Source: Alphaproteobacteria bacterium (lineage in GTDB: Bacteria > Pseudomonadota > Alphaproteobacteria > Micropepsales > Micropepsaceae). From it: a DNA stretch of 40,662 bases. Numbering within the stretch: the first letter of the stretch is position 1; every line of letters starts with the position of its first letter. The stretch lies in the NCBI GenBank assembly GCA_003139615.1, contig PLJH01000125.1, positions 1-40,662 on the forward strand. Direction: 5' to 3'. The notes under the pieces were generated by a model that did not search any database, had not been told where the DNA came from, and saw only the letters and a program-made list of their open reading frames with translations. Shown in pieces: positions 22,953-30,570 of this stretch. A program made the translations under genes and the position numbers.

Positions 22953-24221
22953 CTATTTCGCCGCAGGAATGATTCGAACCGGCGAGCCCGCTTTCAAAAT
23001 CATCTGTCCGTCGGTCACCACGGTTTCACCGGCGCGAACGCCGCTCTTGACCACGACCGTCGTGCCCTGCGTCCATGCGACCGTCACCGGTCGCATTGAG
23101 ACTGTTTTATTGGCGCCGACCACGTAGAGGAACGAACCGTTCGGACCTTGATTCACGGCGTTCACGGGGATGGTCGTGACGCGCGGCAGAACCTGAAGCG
23201 TCAGTTGGACGTTGACGAACTGGCCGGGCCAGAGCTTTTCGGCCGTGTTGGGGAAGCGCGCTTTCAATTCGACAGAACCGGTGGTCGGATCGACGCGATT
23301 GTCGGCAATGCTCAGTTGACCTGTATCCAGCAACTCACCGGATTCCTGACTGAACGCTTTGGTCACCATGGGCTTGCGAAATCCGTTGGAGACATCCGAC
23401 AGACGTTGGAAGTCGCCCTCGGGAACAGTGAAGGTCACGGCGGTCGGCTGCAGCTGGTTGACGATGACGATGCCGGTTGCACTGCTGCTCCCACTGATCG
23501 GCGCGGAAGAACTGGTCGCGGCAGCCGTGCTGGGTGTGCTGCTGACAGAGCCGCTCGAGCTCACCAGATTGCCCGGATCGACAAGGCGCACGCCGACTCG
23601 CCCTGTGACGGGAGAGACAACACGACACCATCCGAGATTGACATTGGCCGCCGCGACCGTGCCCTGATCCAGAAGGACCGTTCCTTCGTCCTGCTGCACG
23701 AGTGCTGCCTGGGTGTCGACGGTTTGGCTGGCGATTGCGTTTTGCGCCTGCAACGCCCGGTAACGCGCCAGATCGATACGGGCGTCGGCGAGCAGCGCTT
23801 CATCGCGTTTCAACGCACCTTCCGCCTGCATGAGAACGGCGCGATAAGGCGCGGGATCGATCTGGGCGATGACCTGCCCTGCTTGAACCTCGCTTCCCTC
23901 CGGAACGTTGACGCTCAGAAGCTTGCCGCTGACCTGGGCCAGAACGGTGACGCTGGTCCAGGCCTGCGCCGCGCCGAGCGCGGTGATCGAGACGGGAACG
24001 TCCGCGACCGTGGCCTTGGCAACCGTCACGGGAACGGCGTGGACTTTTGGCGCCGCCGGCGGCGGCGCACGAAAGAAAAGCACCCAGACAAGCGCCAACA
24101 CCAGCACGAGCCCCAAGCCGACAAGAAGCACGCGCCAACGGGAGACAGCGGGGCGCCATCGCGGGGGCACGATGGTTCCGGTCCAGACGTCGTCAAAGGC
24201 GCTGCGCAGTCGAGTATCCAT
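22953..24221 (-). CDS. RND efflux periplasmic adaptor (MdtA type)
   Basis: A 422-residue membrane fusion protein. A single membrane anchor lies at about 31-50, followed by a Pro/Ala linker. The lipoyl-like half motifs are VTVLAQVSGKLLSVNVPEGSEV (about 91-112) and the return strand WCRVVSPVTGRVGVRLVDPG (199-218); a helical hairpin lies between. The beta-barrel and membrane-proximal domains follow to about 415. Residues 221-249 are an unusual Ser/Thr/Ala-rich insertion in the loop after GNLV, where E. coli MdtA has only a short turn. It heads the adaptor-permease operon. A TATAAT box and a 16-bp palindrome lie upstream. Confidence 0.93.
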   Translation of the reverse strand: MDTRLRSAFDDVWTGTIVPPRWRPAVSRWRVLLVGLGLVLVLALVWVLFFRAPPPAAPKVHAVPVTVAKATVADVPVSITALGAAQAWTSVTVLAQVSGKLLSVNVPEGSEVQAGQVIAQIDPAPYRAVLMQAEGALKRDEALLADARIDLARYRALQAQNAIASQTVDTQAALVQQDEGTVLLDQGTVAAANVNLGWCRVVSPVTGRVGVRLVDPGNLVSSSGSVSSTPSTAAATSSSAPISGSSSATGIVIVNQLQPTAVTFTVPEGDFQRLSDVSNGFRKPMVTKAFSQESGELLDTGQLSIADNRVDPTTGSVELKARFPNTAEKLWPGQFVNVQLTLQVLPRVTTIPVNAVNQGPNGSFLYVVGANKTVSMRPVTVAWTQGTTVVVKSGVRAGETVVTDGQMILKAGSPVRIIPAAK

Positions 24222-24243
24222 GGGTCGCTATTCTTCGGCGCTC

Positions 24244-24268
24244 ATTATACGGCGGCGCGATCGCGCCG
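24244..24268 (-). promoter_or_regulatory. -10 box and 16-bp palindromic operator candidate of the RND operon
   Basis: On the - strand a perfect TATAAT lies at 24249-24244, 22 bases before the adaptor ATG. Directly upstream is the perfect palindrome CGGCGCGATCGCGCCG (24253-24268), which falls in the spacer between the -10 and the place where a -35 box is expected. No good -35 is visible. A dyad at this position is typical for repressors that block RNA polymerase and for MerR-type activators. High GC content raises the chance of a random palindrome. Confidence 0.45.
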
Positions 24269-24464
24269 GTTTCCAGGGTTGATTCCAGGTCAAAACCGTC
24301 CGGATCTGGGCGGTGCCCCGCCGAATATCGAACTTGTTCCTAAGCTTCTGGTTGCCTAGCTAGCACGGGAATTTGCCGGAGCGTTGCTTTCCGGACGCTT
24401 TGGCACAGTTTTTTACAATTTCGTTTGGCCGGGTTCCAGGGAACTTTATCGGCCTTTTGCCGCC

Positions 24465-25232
24465 TTAAGCGCGCCTCCGGCGGCCCAGCGAATCAGCCAC
24501 CACCCACGCGACGCCCGTCAGGAGGAGATTCTCGGCGTTCTCGCTCCAGTTAAAATGGAGGGAGGGATCGGCGAACAGCGTCGGGATATGTACCAGTGGG
24601 GTGAAGGACGCGAACATGACGGTCAGCAGGATTGCCGCGAGGCGGGCCTGCACGCCCGTCAGAATCGCAATGCCGGCCGCGATATGGCCGATCGCCGTCA
24701 CATAAACCCAGAATACCTGGTTGGGCGGCAGCCATTTCGGGACCAGCACGGCGGTGTAGTTCAGATAGGCAAAATGCGAACCGCCGAATATCAGCGCGCA
24801 CACCCCAAATGCGATCTGGCCCACGCGCGTGAGGCGCGCGGCGAGCGCCGCATCGATATTGGCATTGGCGGCGTAGATGATCAGCGCGCCTGCCGCGATC
24901 GCGATCTGTTCGGCGGCGGACTCATAGGTACCGAATTCGCCGTAATGCTTGAGCATCAGATGGCCGTACATCAGCACGACGACAATGAGCATGTAGTAGG
25001 CAGTGAGTGCCGCGGTCGCCCATGCTGTCGTCCGCCGCCATTCGATGGCTGCACCGGCGATAAGCAAAAACGCGGCGGCGGCATAGCCGAGGACGGCGCG
25101 CTCGGGAAACGCCTTGGGGACGGGCTGTCCGGGGTCGAAGCCGCTCCACACGAAGCAGACCGCGGCCAGGGCCATCAGACCCAGGCCGTAGACGCGCCAA
25201 CCGAAGTCCATGGGTGCTTTTTCTGCGGTCAT
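24465..25232 (-). CDS. DoxX-like multispanning membrane protein
   Basis: A 255-residue integral membrane protein with about seven hydrophobic helices covering most of its length. The second half has a GSHFAYLNYTAVLVPKWLPP stretch followed by GHIAAGIAILTGVQARLAA, the pattern of DoxX-related proteins. Function in this family is poorly defined; some members are linked to thiosulfate oxidation or oxidative stress. GGGGGAAAAG precedes the ATG at 25232. It is transcribed in the same direction as the RND operon, which starts 243 bases after its end, and follows the DUF899 gene by 118 bases. The 243-base gap holds the RND promoter and an AT-rich TTTTTTACAATTT stretch near 24409. Confidence 0.75.
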   Translation of the reverse strand: MTAEKAPMDFGWRVYGLGLMALAAVCFVWSGFDPGQPVPKAFPERAVLGYAAAAFLLIAGAAIEWRRTTAWATAALTAYYMLIVVVLMYGHLMLKHYGEFGTYESAAEQIAIAAGALIIYAANANIDAALAARLTRVGQIAFGVCALIFGGSHFAYLNYTAVLVPKWLPPNQVFWVYVTAIGHIAAGIAILTGVQARLAAILLTVMFASFTPLVHIPTLFADPSLHFNWSENAENLLLTGVAWVVADSLGRRRRA

Positions 25233-25350
25233 GACTTTTCCCCCGTGATCGCAAACGCCCTTGGTTTTAGGGGCGCGGGAGGGAAAAGTATCTTCAACTA
25301 TCCGCTACTTGGCCGCCGGAGCGTTGTTGCCCTCCGCTATGCCGAAACAT

Positions 25351-26124
25351 TCAGTGTTCGTCGTACGCGTCGTGGTGGCGGACCCAGGGCCCGGTTTCAT
25401 TTCGACCTTTGGGCGCGCGATCGAGCCATTGGTACATGCCCCAGAGACTATCTAATCCACGCGCATAAGCCGAATAGGTGTGATAGACGACGCTCCCGTC
25501 GCGCATGAAGGCGCTTATTCCCGGTGCCTCGCGCGCATATGTCGGCACATCGACACCGGTCATGGCCGCCACCGCAGCAACTCCGGCCGGCGCTGCTTTT
25601 CCCGAGAGTCGATCCGGCGATGGGGCAGCCTGTCGCCGGAAATTATATTCGATGCCCTCGCGCCGTTGCTCCTGCGTGAACGCAACGGCGTAGTCGTAAT
25701 TGAAGTCGCTGCCGAACGACGACGCCCACGGGAAGCTCCAGCCCATCCGCTGCTCGAATGCCTGCAGTTTTGCGAGCGGCGCGCGCGAAACGGCCCAGAG
25801 CATCACATCATGGTGGGCCAGATGTTCGGTGATGCCGTTGAAGCCGTCGGCCATGGCGGAACAGGACGGGCAGCCGGCCTTGTAATCGGGCCCGAACATG
25901 AAGTGATAGACGATGAGCTGCGAGCGCCCTTTGAAGAGGTCTGCCAGCGAGGCGGCCCCTGTGTCGGTTTCAAATCGATAATCCTTGTCGACCCGGACCC
26001 ACGGCAACTCCTGACGCCGCCGAGCCAGATCATCGCACCGCCGCGTGAGCTCCTTCTCCTCATCGAGCAACTGCAGTCTAGCAGCAAGCCACTCTTCGCG
26101 CGTTCCGATTTGGTGATCGGTCAT
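25351..26124 (-). CDS. DUF899 family thioredoxin-like protein
   Basis: A 257-residue soluble protein of the DUF899 family. It begins with a helical region (REEWLAARLQLLDEEKELTRR in part) and PWVRVDKDYRFE, then the thioredoxin-fold core LIVYHFMFGPDYKAGCPSCSAMADG. The CPSC pair (about residues 84-87) sits where thioredoxins carry CxxC. Later motifs are WAVSRAPLAKLQAFEQRMGWSFPW and DGSVVYHTYSAYARGLD (each in part). The biochemical role is not established; a redox or detoxification enzyme is likely. Start at 26124 is backed by GGAGAGAAACG. The next gene upstream on the strand ends 63 bases away, with a hairpin between. Confidence 0.87.
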   Translation of the reverse strand: MTDHQIGTREEWLAARLQLLDEEKELTRRCDDLARRRQELPWVRVDKDYRFETDTGAASLADLFKGRSQLIVYHFMFGPDYKAGCPSCSAMADGFNGITEHLAHHDVMLWAVSRAPLAKLQAFEQRMGWSFPWASSFGSDFNYDYAVAFTQEQRREGIEYNFRRQAAPSPDRLSGKAAPAGVAAVAAMTGVDVPTYAREAPGISAFMRDGSVVYHTYSAYARGLDSLWGMYQWLDRAPKGRNETGPWVRHHDAYDEH

Positions 26125-26142
26125 CGTTTCTCTCCACGTACA

Positions 26143-26169
26143 TTCCCTCCCCCGGGGAGAGAGAGGGAA
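26143..26169. terminator. Hairpin between the secreted-protein gene and the DUF899 gene
   Basis: TTCCCTC (26143-26149) pairs with GAGGGAA (26163-26169), with an inner CCCC/GGGG stack. On the - strand it lies 18 bases after the stop of the upstream gene and ends in GAATGTACG, without a T tract. It may be a terminator or an intergenic repeat like the one after ntrC. Confidence 0.45.
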
Positions 26170-26186
26170 AGGTAGTTCTGTCTGCG

Positions 26187-27824
26187 CTACTTCCCCACCG
26201 GCGTCATGCCCTGGAAGCTGACCTGGTCGCCCATGCCATCAATGAGGGATTTGATATCGATAGGCGGGGCCACATCGATGCCGGTGCCGGGGTGGTGATG
26301 CTCGAGGTCTTCGAGCGAGAAATCCATTGTCACGTCATAGGTGCGGTCGGGCTGGTTGCGCAGGCGCTGCTCGCCTTCGTACCATTTGCCCTTGTCATGC
26401 CCTTCCGGGCATGACTGGCGCTCGTCGCCCTCCGCACCCCAACGCATCTCGATGCAGTGGAACGGATCGAACGACATTTTGTACAGGCGATGCACCATGT
26501 CGTCGAACGTCATCGCCACGGGCCGTTTGGCCGTGCTCAGATAGGTGATCGTGCAGGCCTGCGATTGCTCGTCATAGGCCTTTTCGAGATCCTGCTTGAG
26601 GAACACGCCGTCATAAACGATGCGCGGATCGCGATGCACCCACATATCGATCATTTCATTCATGTCTTTATAAAACTGCACGAACGCCGCCTTGATGCGC
26701 GCATCGCGTGATGGCGTGGAGTAGGTCTCCCACTCGACATTGCTGGAGCCATAGATGTTGTCGGGCAGTCGCGCGGGATGCGGTTTGTTCTGGAAATTCT
26801 CCTGGATCGCCTGATCGACATATTGCGCGCGATCGTTGAGATCGTTGCACAAGGTCTGCATCGTGGCCTTGAGTTCGTAGATCGGGTTGTAAGTCATCTT
26901 GCCGCCCGACACGGCGACACGGACATATTCATAGAAGCCCAATTCCGCACCGTTATATTTAAAGTGCGCCTTCGTCACATCCTGCTTTGGATTGGGTTCC
27001 GTGCCGACATACTGGACGAGAGAATAATCCGCGATCTGGTCGTTCTCCGCATAAGCCATATGGCCGCCGATCAGATGACCGGCGCTGTCACGATGCGCGC
27101 CGACGAGCTTGAACGGCCGCCAGTTCTTGAACCCTCCCCCCAGCCGCATCGGACTCTGGCCGAATTGTGCGCCATAGACGCTGCGCGAGATGGTGAAATC
27201 GGGATGCGCATCCATGTAGTAGACGCGCCCATCCTCATCGACCTTGTAGACGATGCCGACATGGCCGTTCACGTCATAGACGATGGTGCCGGGATGGATG
27301 GAGCCCGGCTGCAAGGCGGGCGCATAGAAATCCGACAGCACGCCACGCTTCTCGCCCGCATCGGTGCGATATGTACCCGAGTAAACGGTTTCGAGTTCGC
27401 CGCGGATAGCTTCCGGCGCATTGATGCCGGCGCCCCGGTCGATCATGTCGTGTCGCGAAGTCGCGCGGTTCGCGGTTTTGGTGAAGCGCAGATCGCCGCC
27501 TTCGCCGCTCAACCCATCGACATAGCTGAACGGCAAGCCGTTCTTCCACGCATAATAGGCGCGCAGCATGTAGGGCAGCTTGGCGCAATCGACATCAATA
27601 TCGAGGAACGCCTGGTCGGATTTGCGATAGGGATTGGCCGGATTGCGCAGGCAGCTTTCCGAGGAACTGCAATTGGTCTCGCCGAGCGCCTGGACGAAAT
27701 CGCCGAAGCCCTTTTCGTCGGCCTCGCTCCAATGGTCTTTGACGATGCGCCACGAAGCGGCCTGGGCAGACCCGGCGAACGCGACGGCCGCAATCAGGAT
27801 CAGAACGGCCGAAAACGCACGCAT
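26187..27824 (-). CDS. Secreted hypothetical protein with possible papain-like Cys-His-Asp site
   Basis: A 545-residue protein with a clear signal peptide (MRAFSAVLILIAAVAFAG..AQA, cleavage near residue 22-23). I know no named family for it. Two segments look catalytic: DIDVDCAKLPYMLRAYYAWK with C80, and GTIVYDVNGHVGIVYKV with H188 followed by YYMDAHPD with D205. The order Cys, then His in a GHVGIV strand, then an acidic residue, matches NlpC/P60, CHAP and transglutaminase-like hydrolases. This is inference from motif spacing. The C-terminal 300 residues have no recognised domain and hold several further cysteines (C326, C424, C457, C472). ATG at 27824 was preferred over GTG at 27836 because GGGGAC precedes it. 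Confidence 0.7.
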   Translation of the reverse strand: MRAFSAVLILIAAVAFAGSAQAASWRIVKDHWSEADEKGFGDFVQALGETNCSSSESCLRNPANPYRKSDQAFLDIDVDCAKLPYMLRAYYAWKNGLPFSYVDGLSGEGGDLRFTKTANRATSRHDMIDRGAGINAPEAIRGELETVYSGTYRTDAGEKRGVLSDFYAPALQPGSIHPGTIVYDVNGHVGIVYKVDEDGRVYYMDAHPDFTISRSVYGAQFGQSPMRLGGGFKNWRPFKLVGAHRDSAGHLIGGHMAYAENDQIADYSLVQYVGTEPNPKQDVTKAHFKYNGAELGFYEYVRVAVSGGKMTYNPIYELKATMQTLCNDLNDRAQYVDQAIQENFQNKPHPARLPDNIYGSSNVEWETYSTPSRDARIKAAFVQFYKDMNEMIDMWVHRDPRIVYDGVFLKQDLEKAYDEQSQACTITYLSTAKRPVAMTFDDMVHRLYKMSFDPFHCIEMRWGAEGDERQSCPEGHDKGKWYEGEQRLRNQPDRTYDVTMDFSLEDLEHHHPGTGIDVAPPIDIKSLIDGMGDQVSFQGMTPVGK

Positions 27825-27956
27825 CACAGTCCCCACTTGTTCAGACGAGCGAAGCGATGCCTCCCGACCAAGTCAAGAGCGCCCGGCGGTGTCGGTTAGC
27901 GCCGGTGCCGCCCGCGTCATTTTCCTGCGCTGATTCGGCGGGCGGCTAACCAGATA

Positions 27957-27984
27957 TTGCGTGACAGTGATGGGAAAGTATCAT
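27957..27984 (+). promoter_or_regulatory. Possible promoter of the lipoprotein operon or of a small RNA
   Basis: TTGCGT (27957-27962) and TATCAT (27979-27984) are 16 bases apart. The -10 matches consensus in 5 of 6 positions but the -35 only in its first three bases. If used, the leader to the ATG at 28229 would be about 240 bases and include the hairpin at 28041-28067. Confidence 0.25.
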
Positions 27985-28040
27985 ATGAGTCCCGCCCACA
28001 AAAGATTGTGCAAGGCCGCAAAAGGTCAAGTTTGGGGAGC

Positions 28041-28067
28041 GCCAAGGCCGGGAAACCGGCCTTTGGC
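28041..28067. ncRNA. Strong GAAA-tetraloop hairpin in the lipoprotein leader (candidate structured RNA)
   Basis: GCCAAGGCCGG (28041-28051), loop GAAA (28052-28055) and CCGGCCTTTGGC (28056-28067) form an 11-bp stem with a single bulge and a GNRA tetraloop. The downstream CATTTCTGG has only a short T run. Options are an intrinsic terminator of a small RNA starting near 27990, an attenuator, or a stabilising leader stem. No family was recognised. Confidence 0.4.
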
Positions 28068-28228
28068 ATTTCTGGTATTCGCCCTTCGCGACTTCACACC
28101 TTTCTCAGCTTCCGGACGGCCGGGAATACGGCTAATCTCCAATACGACGCTGGTCATATGGGGCATGTCGGCCATCGTCCTTCATCTGCCGATCATTCCG
28201 TCGGTGGAGGACATTTGGGGGCAAACTC

Positions 28229-29137
28229 ATGCGTCTTTCGATTTTTTTTGCTGTCTCATCGGCACTGCTGCTGAGCGCCTGTGCGACTGCAACTGTAAAT
28301 CCGCCGCTGCCCGATGCAGCGCGCAACAGCATCGCTTCTACGGAAGTTGTGGTGCCGATCCGTCAGAGCGAAATCTACGTCTATGTGCCGCCTTCGACCG
28401 CCAACGCTGCGGGTCAAGGAGGTCTTCTTGGCGCGCTGGTCGTTGCGGCGATCAATGCCGGAGTCGATTCCGTTCGTACGCAAAAGGCGGAAACAGCGGT
28501 CAAGCCGCTGCGTGACGCTCTCGTGGACTACAAATTCGACGCGACACTGCGGGACGACGTCAAAGGCTCCCTTGCAAAATTGCCTTGGCTGCACACGTCG
28601 GATGTTCGCGTCGTCAAGGAAGTGACACCAGCCAGCCTCGACTCCGCGTTGGAGCACTCAAAAGCCAATGCCGTTCTGTTCACGACCGCCGACTACCAAC
28701 TGTCGAACGATGCGGACATCCTGACGGTCTCGCTTACGGCGAGCCTTTTCGGAAATACCGATGCCCTCAATGCGCTGAGGACGAAAAAGACGAGCTCCGG
28801 CAGGTTCAGCACGGACATCGCCAATGCCATTTACTACAACACCTTCACCTTCGTCGCGAAGGTGCCTGGCGCGACCGGCGATCGGGATCACAACATCATC
28901 GTATGGGATGCGCAAAACGGCGCGGCGATGCGCGCGGATCTGGCATTGGGGGTCGATAAACTGTCGTCGATGCTTGTGGCGGATTTGCAGACATCCGCTG
29001 CCGATCGCGCAGCCGGCACCGCCTCGACCTTGATGGGTGCCCCCGTGCAAATCGTCGCAACCGACAGCTACGGCGAAACCGTACGACTTAAGGCCGGCAA
29101 TATGGAATTTGCCGAGAAATCCATGGTGGCTCCCTGA
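28229..29137 (+). CDS. Predicted lipoprotein, 302 aa, unknown family
   Basis: The N-terminus MRLSIFFAVSSALLLSAC is a classic lipoprotein signal with lipobox LLSAC, so C18 should be acylated. The next residue is Ala, which favours sorting to the outer membrane. The remainder is soluble with a Gly/Ala-rich patch GQGGLLGALVVAAINAG near residue 64-80, which may be membrane-associated. It ends with a beta-like tail (VQIVATDSYGETVRLKAGNMEF in part). I do not recognise the family. GGGGGCAAACTC precedes the ATG. The next lipoprotein gene starts 21 bases after it, so they form an operon and may act as a pair. Confidence 0.8.
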   Translation: MRLSIFFAVSSALLLSACATATVNPPLPDAARNSIASTEVVVPIRQSEIYVYVPPSTANAAGQGGLLGALVVAAINAGVDSVRTQKAETAVKPLRDALVDYKFDATLRDDVKGSLAKLPWLHTSDVRVVKEVTPASLDSALEHSKANAVLFTTADYQLSNDADILTVSLTASLFGNTDALNALRTKKTSSGRFSTDIANAIYYNTFTFVAKVPGATGDRDHNIIVWDAQNGAAMRADLALGVDKLSSMLVADLQTSAADRAAGTASTLMGAPVQIVATDSYGETVRLKAGNMEFAEKSMVAP

Positions 29138-29158
29138 TTCCGGCGGGCTTCGCGGATC

Positions 29159-29779
29159 ATGGCACGGCAAGAATGCTTTCGAATCTGGGTCGCAGCCGCA
29201 GCCGCCGCAGCGCTTTTCGGATGTGGCGAGGCACCGACATCCATGATGCTGTCGTCGGACTATACGCCGAGCTCCCATCTGGGCCGGTCCTCTCATTCGT
29301 CAAAGGACACGGGCGCAAATAAGGTTGCGCCATGTCATGTCCGTATCGGCGATATTCACGACTTGCGCGACGACAATCTGACGATGGGTGCATATGGCGA
29401 CTTTCTACTGCGCGCCGTCGATAGTGTTGCTTGGGTGCGTGCAGGCCTTCAGTCGCTGAGCCAGGACTCGCGCGTCCTCGTCGAGGACGGCCCCCCTGAT
29501 TCCACGCTCGTTCTGAATGCGGACTTGCTCAAGGCCTATGTCATGGACAGCGCCCAAGAGGCGCGCGCGACCAACGTCGTGGTGCGGGTTCACTTCAGCC
29601 GGCAGGGCGTCGCACTCGGCGAAAAAACCTACAGGGGGGCCGACGCAGGCCTGAACTGGACTGGCAGCAAGGGCGAAACACAATCCTCGCTCAACAAAGC
29701 GCTTGGCCAGATTATCGATGCGGTCGACGGCGACGTTCTCGGTTATTGCGGCTCAAAGGCTATTCAACGCGCTCAATAG
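29159..29779 (+). CDS. Second predicted lipoprotein, 206 aa, unknown family
   Basis: The N-terminus has a hydrophobic stretch IWVAAAAAAALFGC, giving a lipobox ending at C22; the next residue is Gly. A Ser/Thr-rich linker follows (about 27-52), then a soluble domain with LRDDNLTMGAYGDFLLRAVDSVAWVRAGL (in part), LVLNADLLKAYVMDS and NKALGQIIDAVDGDVL near the end. The layout (linker, then strands carrying a Leu-x-Ala-x-Leu pattern and a C-terminal helix) recalls auxiliary lipoproteins of envelope transport systems, but no family could be assigned. It is the second gene of the lipoprotein operon; its last 7 bases overlap the end of the convergent DUF6886-type gene. Confidence 0.75.
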   Translation: MARQECFRIWVAAAAAAALFGCGEAPTSMMLSSDYTPSSHLGRSSHSSKDTGANKVAPCHVRIGDIHDLRDDNLTMGAYGDFLLRAVDSVAWVRAGLQSLSQDSRVLVEDGPPDSTLVLNADLLKAYVMDSAQEARATNVVVRVHFSRQGVALGEKTYRGADAGLNWTGSKGETQSSLNKALGQIIDAVDGDVLGYCGSKAIQRAQ

Positions 29780-30312
29780 CGCGCCCATCCCGCGGCGTTC
29801 CTGAGCCTGATGCCGCTCGCATGCAGCGAGCTGCTCCAGACACCGCACAGAGGGAGAAGACTATCGAGGATGCGCTGTTCGACGCCTTGAGCGCAAAGTT
29901 CGCTCTCGAAATTATCGATCTTCTTCACATCGATCGGGGCTGCAGACTTACGCGAGACCCACATGCCGGCATCGTCGAGGCTTTCGAAAGTCGCGGCGTC
30001 GAACTCGTAACGAAAAATCACACAGACCCCCAACCGATCAAGCCAGCTTTGCTCGATACAGGCGACCATGCGCGCCTGTGTATCGCCCATCCATCGCTTT
30101 CGATCCTCGTCGGCCGTCCGTGGTGTCGGCCACAGGAGAATGCGCGGGCATTCGCGCGGGAACAGATACATCGGCTGGTGCCAGCCATCGATCGCCCAGA
30201 CGAGCGGTCCGTTCAGCCATTCTGAGCCGGCGCGCCGCTGCGCCGGAACGCTCACCGGTCGCGGCTCGAATATCACGATGTCGGGATCGTCGCTGAAATG
30301 AAACAAGCGCAT
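29773..30312 (-). CDS. DUF6886-type protein
   Basis: A 179-residue soluble protein that begins MRLFHFSDDPDIVIFEPRPV and continues with GPLVWAIDGWHQPMYLFPRECPRILLW (in part). These match, as I recall, a family of uncharacterised proteins now called DUF6886, whose opening HFS-x-x-PDI-x-x-FEPR resembles RES/ART-like enzymes; an ADP-ribose-related role is only a guess. It follows the DUF1467 gene by 15 bases on the same strand, so it may be the last gene of the nuo-birA-coaX-rnj-mce transcript. Its end overlaps the second lipoprotein gene by 7 bases. Confidence 0.7.
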   Translation of the reverse strand: MRLFHFSDDPDIVIFEPRPVSVPAQRRAGSEWLNGPLVWAIDGWHQPMYLFPRECPRILLWPTPRTADEDRKRWMGDTQARMVACIEQSWLDRLGVCVIFRYEFDAATFESLDDAGMWVSRKSAAPIDVKKIDNFESELCAQGVEQRILDSLLPLCGVWSSSLHASGIRLRNAAGWARY

Positions 30313-30327
30313 CGGCAGTGACGCCGG

Positions 30328-30567
30328 CTAAAGGTCCAGCACATGCAGCAGGATCAGCGCATAAAGAATGCCCCACAGCACGACAGCCACGCCTGTCGCG
30401 ATGAGCGCTTTGAAGCCGAGATTGGGATTGTGCGGCGCGCCCGGATCGGCACCCGCGACCACTTCCTCTCCGCTCTCATGCGGCGCTTTCACGCCGATGG
30501 GCATGACGATCTGCAACGCGAGAAACCAGAAAATGAAGAACGCTCCGACGAGCACGATCCAATGCAT
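30328..30567 (-). CDS. DUF1467 family membrane protein
   Basis: A 79-residue protein with two membrane helices (about 2-24 and 55-75). Between them lies the typical LQIVMPIGVKAPHESGEEV stretch and GADPGAPHNPNLGFKAL. The family is small, almost restricted to alphaproteobacteria and nearly always next to the methylmalonyl-CoA epimerase gene; function is unknown. It begins 3 bases after the epimerase stop. Confidence 0.9.
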   Translation of the reverse strand: MHWIVLVGAFFIFWFLALQIVMPIGVKAPHESGEEVVAGADPGAPHNPNLGFKALIATGVAVVLWGILYALILLHVLDL

Positions 30568-30570
30568 GGC

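Larger units (their letters stand above)
27825..28228. other. 404-base divergent intergenic region upstream of the lipoprotein operon
   Basis: Short open frames occur here but none has a credible start or protein composition. The region should hold the promoters of both divergent secreted-protein genes. It contains a weak promoter-like pair (27957-27984) and a strong GAAA-capped hairpin (28041-28067), so it could encode a long structured leader or a small RNA. No known riboswitch was recognised. Confidence 0.5.

Noticed and set aside
27961-28515. Open frames running through the lipoprotein leader
   Set aside because: They cross the GAAA hairpin, lack ribosome-binding sites, and read into the lipoprotein gene in another frame.
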